Shown here: in pieces, positions 61,543 through 64,000 of the stretch
Layout: the number at the start of each line of letters is the position of its first letter
How positions within the stretch are numbered: the stretch's first letter is position 1
Assembly: GCA_003667245.1 (NCBI GenBank)
Contig: RCNN01000066.1
Coordinates: 43,311 to 107,310 of the forward strand
Source of the DNA: Heterostelium multicystogenum
Lineage: Eukaryota > Evosea > Eumycetozoa > Acytosteliales > Acytosteliaceae
Direction of reading: 5' to 3'
Length of the DNA: 64,000 nucleotides
Notes under the pieces: model-generated
What the model saw: the letters and a program-made list of their open reading frames with translations, nothing else
Database searches by the model: none
Told to the model about the DNA's origin: nothing
Position numbers and translations under genes: made by a program

Positions 61543-64000
61543 CTAGACGAAATATTGACATTTAATATTTACCTTCAAGTTGGATTTGTATTGTTCACCA
61601 GTATATCTAAGTGTAATATGATAAGATTTGATATCTAATGGTTTCAAATTGATTGAATCTGAAGTGTCTTTAGCTTTCGATACCAGTGAATGGGTGTAGG
61701 TTTCAAAAATGTTCTCTGGTGTAAATTGTTCCAAAACTCTGATTGACCAGTTGTAGTATTTCCATTGTAACATTACCTTCAATTTCATAAATACTATTAA
61801 AACTATTGAAATCTCTTTGAACTAGAAATAGATAAAAGAAGTAAGTATTTGTATTGCTTTTTGACATTAGATACTATCTTACTTGGCAAAAATGAAAGAT
61901 CTGTTTGGTTGATGAACGAAATTGTAAAATCACTATTGAAAATGCTGTTAAGCATTATTGTTAATGGACTTGACAGTTTACTGTTCCATTCAAATCCTTG
62001 TGTATTTGCCATCAAATGAGAGATTCTGAAATTTCAGCAAAGCCTGTCCATTTGGCATAAAGTCATTGTAATGCTTAAAAGTTTGAATATGTACATTGGA
62101 AGGTAATTTATCTAGAGAATATATATATTAAATATTTAATTTCTAATTCTCTTTTCCATTAAACTATTCCTACCATTAAAAAAAGATGTTCGAGTTGTAT
62201 ATTCAGATAAATAATCATAAATATCACTTTTTAAATAATTTAGATAATACACTGAAATGATGATTAGTATCTATGATAATTATCAGGGACTACTTATTAC
62301 TTACATTGGAGTATTGGAATAATGGTAAACTTATTTGCTTTTCCATTGAAGCCATTCTATTTGGGTTGTCAAACCGATAGATAAATTTTGGCGTCAACTC
62401 TTGAGTAATCAAAGGCGGGAATCAGTAGTCCCTTGTTATCGTCTTGTAAAGTTGTACGATGAATCATAATTTCCAAGTCACTTGGATTATTGGATCCAAC
62501 ACCGTGACTTCGCTCTGTGAATACTGTAAACTGGAGATCGTTATCTTTAAGATGAGCATAGTTGAGTACTGGATAATAGGTTGAAGTTAATTGGATCTTT
62601 TCTGAGTGGATTCTTGAAACGTGCTCTTGTTTCCTGTCCATTGTCTGTATAGAGATGACAGTTGTCATTGTCCAAGTTGGTTTGGAAATTGAAAACGGTT
62701 TCTATATTGTCAAATCCAAACAGACTATAGCCGAGCTCAACAGATTCTTCTGTGACCATTGGGCTCAGCTTTTGTGTCTGGATAATCTGCAGGACTATTG
62801 TATAATCGATGATAAACCAAATAGTGTAGTTGTGGTAATATTGATATTTGTTCATATAGGATACAACTGAAACCTGATTTAAAAGAGGACCTGTTACAAG
62901 CATAGATCCTATATTCATCGAGGAACTGGAATTCAAACTTTGGTATCTGGAATGAATACATAGTTTCCACTCAGACTTGTATTGTATTGATTAAGCTAAA
63001 TGAACTATAAGTATGAATTTCTATAAACTATAAGCCTATTTACTTACAGTTTCCTTTACTAAAACGGAACTAACTTGATTTGTTAATAGTTTTTGTTATG
63101 GAACTTAAGAAACCATTTGGCTGGAACTTTACATTCAGATACTTATTTGACAATGATCAGATGCCTAGATGACTTGAATTCTTTCCTCAGTCTTGTATGT
63201 TGTTACTTTAGATAGTTTCGGTGTCTTTTGTTGGTAGTGTTGGTCCATCGTTAGGAAATAAGTATTGATTCCAAATGCTGGTACTTCAATTATGAATACA
63301 ACGATATAATCATTTGCCAATCCAACTCCTTTATGTCTGGGGAATTACTGGTACAATTTGGATCAGTAACTGGCTCCATTGTCTGGGAATCTAATATCTT
63401 AAACTGACTCGACCAACTCTGTGTTATTTAGTCTGATTCTAAGAGTATAGTGATGGCGTTTAGCCCAAGACAATGAATTGTGGAAAACCAATGAATAAGA
63501 TTCGCTACGATCGGGGCTCATTACTATTCAAATCCAAAAGATCAGTAAACTCATATGGATTCGCTTCATCCGTTTCTCCATCTAGATGTATTAGATATTC
63601 CAAGCTGGAAGACAACACTTTGAAAACTATTTTGTCTGGCAGTATATTTAAACTATTTTGTAATCCTCCATAACAAAGGTTCTTTGCAGTTCCAGTGACA
63701 CCATCATGATGCTGAAGTGATAGCAAACAGCTCTTCTCGACTCCTCAATGAGTGGGTACAGCTCGCGTATATTCATCGCCAGAGCTGAGAATAGGAAGGA
63801 GAAGAGGATTTTGCCATTTGCAATACTGTAAGAACATGTCGGGCTGGTTTTATGGACCAAAATGCGACGGTGTCACGAACCAATTTTTTAAATAGTGAGA
63901 AACTGTGTAAAAAAACCTGTCCATGCTCGTTCATATTGTTGACCAATGGTAGATAGTCGTGTCTGTACAGTGGCAAATTTAATCTGCTTGCTAATAATTT
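61543..64000 (-). CDS. GH38 alpha-mannosidase, C-terminal part (runs off right edge)
   Basis: Lysosomal-type class II alpha-mannosidases trim mannose from glycoproteins; the catalytic N-terminal part lies beyond 64000. Visible: the end of the catalytic barrel (KPARHVLTVLQMAKSS), the family marker LLSLQHHDGVTGTAKN, the beta-sandwich (SYSLVFHNSLSWAKRHHYTL; FNFQTNLDNDNCHLYTDNGQ; YYPVLNYAHLKDND; FTVFTERSHGVGSNNPSDLE) and the C-terminal LKPLDIKSYHITL. Splicing is present (for example GTAAGT after FQYSN near 62305). Slips: one base lost at 63725-63727; gains at 63513-63516, 62417-62419, about 62029-62034 and one near 62595. More breaks are likely between 63740 and 63900, so exon borders there are not given. 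Stop at 61543. Confidence 0.8.

Noticed and set aside
1..64000. CRISPR arrays, insertion sequences, operons or ribosome-binding sites
   Set aside because: The window is eukaryotic nuclear DNA with spliced genes; no spaced direct repeats or transposase genes were seen, and retrotransposon proteins typical of dictyostelids were not found.

Overview
This is a eukaryotic nuclear window from a social amoeba (Dictyostelia). Three things point there: short AT-rich GT-AG introns, very AT-rich intergenic DNA next to more GC-rich exons, and Asn/Gln/Ser/Thr-rich low-complexity tracts. The gene content agrees, with a Dicer-type helicase resembling HelF, a myelin-regulatory-factor-like transcription factor resembling MrfA, and beta-helix and ankyrin families of dictyostelid type. 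I cannot name the species.

Layout, left to right. 1-3.3 kb: tandem pair of secreted beta-helix repeat proteins (-). 3.5-5.4 kb: cyclophilin/RRM spliceosomal protein PPIL4 (-). 5.8-11.7 kb: three tandem alpha/beta hydrolases of the YheT/EMB8/ABHD1-3 type (-), with an unassigned coding remnant between the first two. 12.7-18.6 kb: a small unassigned gene (+), PIG-P (-), nicalin (+) and an aldehyde dehydrogenase (-). 19.3-20.2 kb: lipid-droplet hydrolase LDAH (+). 23.4-27.7 kb: RS-rich protein (+), MAT1/TFB3 of TFIIH (-) and ribosomal protein L5 (+). 28.0-31.7 kb: HelF-like helicase (+) and ALG5 (-). 34.2-41.5 kb: alkaline ceramidase (+), RBBP5 of COMPASS (-), a small divergent gene (+), ankyrin protein (-), DUF6010-like membrane protein (+) and a GOLGA7/ERF4-like protein (+). 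A 7-kb gene-free stretch then precedes the MrfA-like factor at 48.5-52.8 kb (+). 53.4-64 kb: CLC chloride channel (-), DUF71/Dph6-like ATP pyrophosphatase (-), ITPA (+), a GPR107/GOST-type seven-helix protein (+) and the C-terminal part of a GH38 alpha-mannosidase (-).

The genes are mostly unrelated housekeeping functions: GPI anchors (PIG-P), N-glycans (ALG5), ER membrane (nicalin), lysosomal hydrolysis, chromatin and transcription (RBBP5, MAT1), and RNA silencing (HelF-like).

The strongest unexplained signal is about 34 one-base gains or losses, nearly all in runs of 2-7 identical bases, inside otherwise well-conserved exons. Exon lengths and homology locate each one, and in the genes whose exon structure I could fully resolve, undoing them gives a whole number of codons. 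The larger genes between 13.2 and 30.3 kb have none. Sequencing or assembly error is the simplest reading. The most interesting biology is loss of the catalytic serine in all three tandem hydrolases (Cys, Cys, Tyr), and replacement of the gating glutamate in the chloride channel by Thr.
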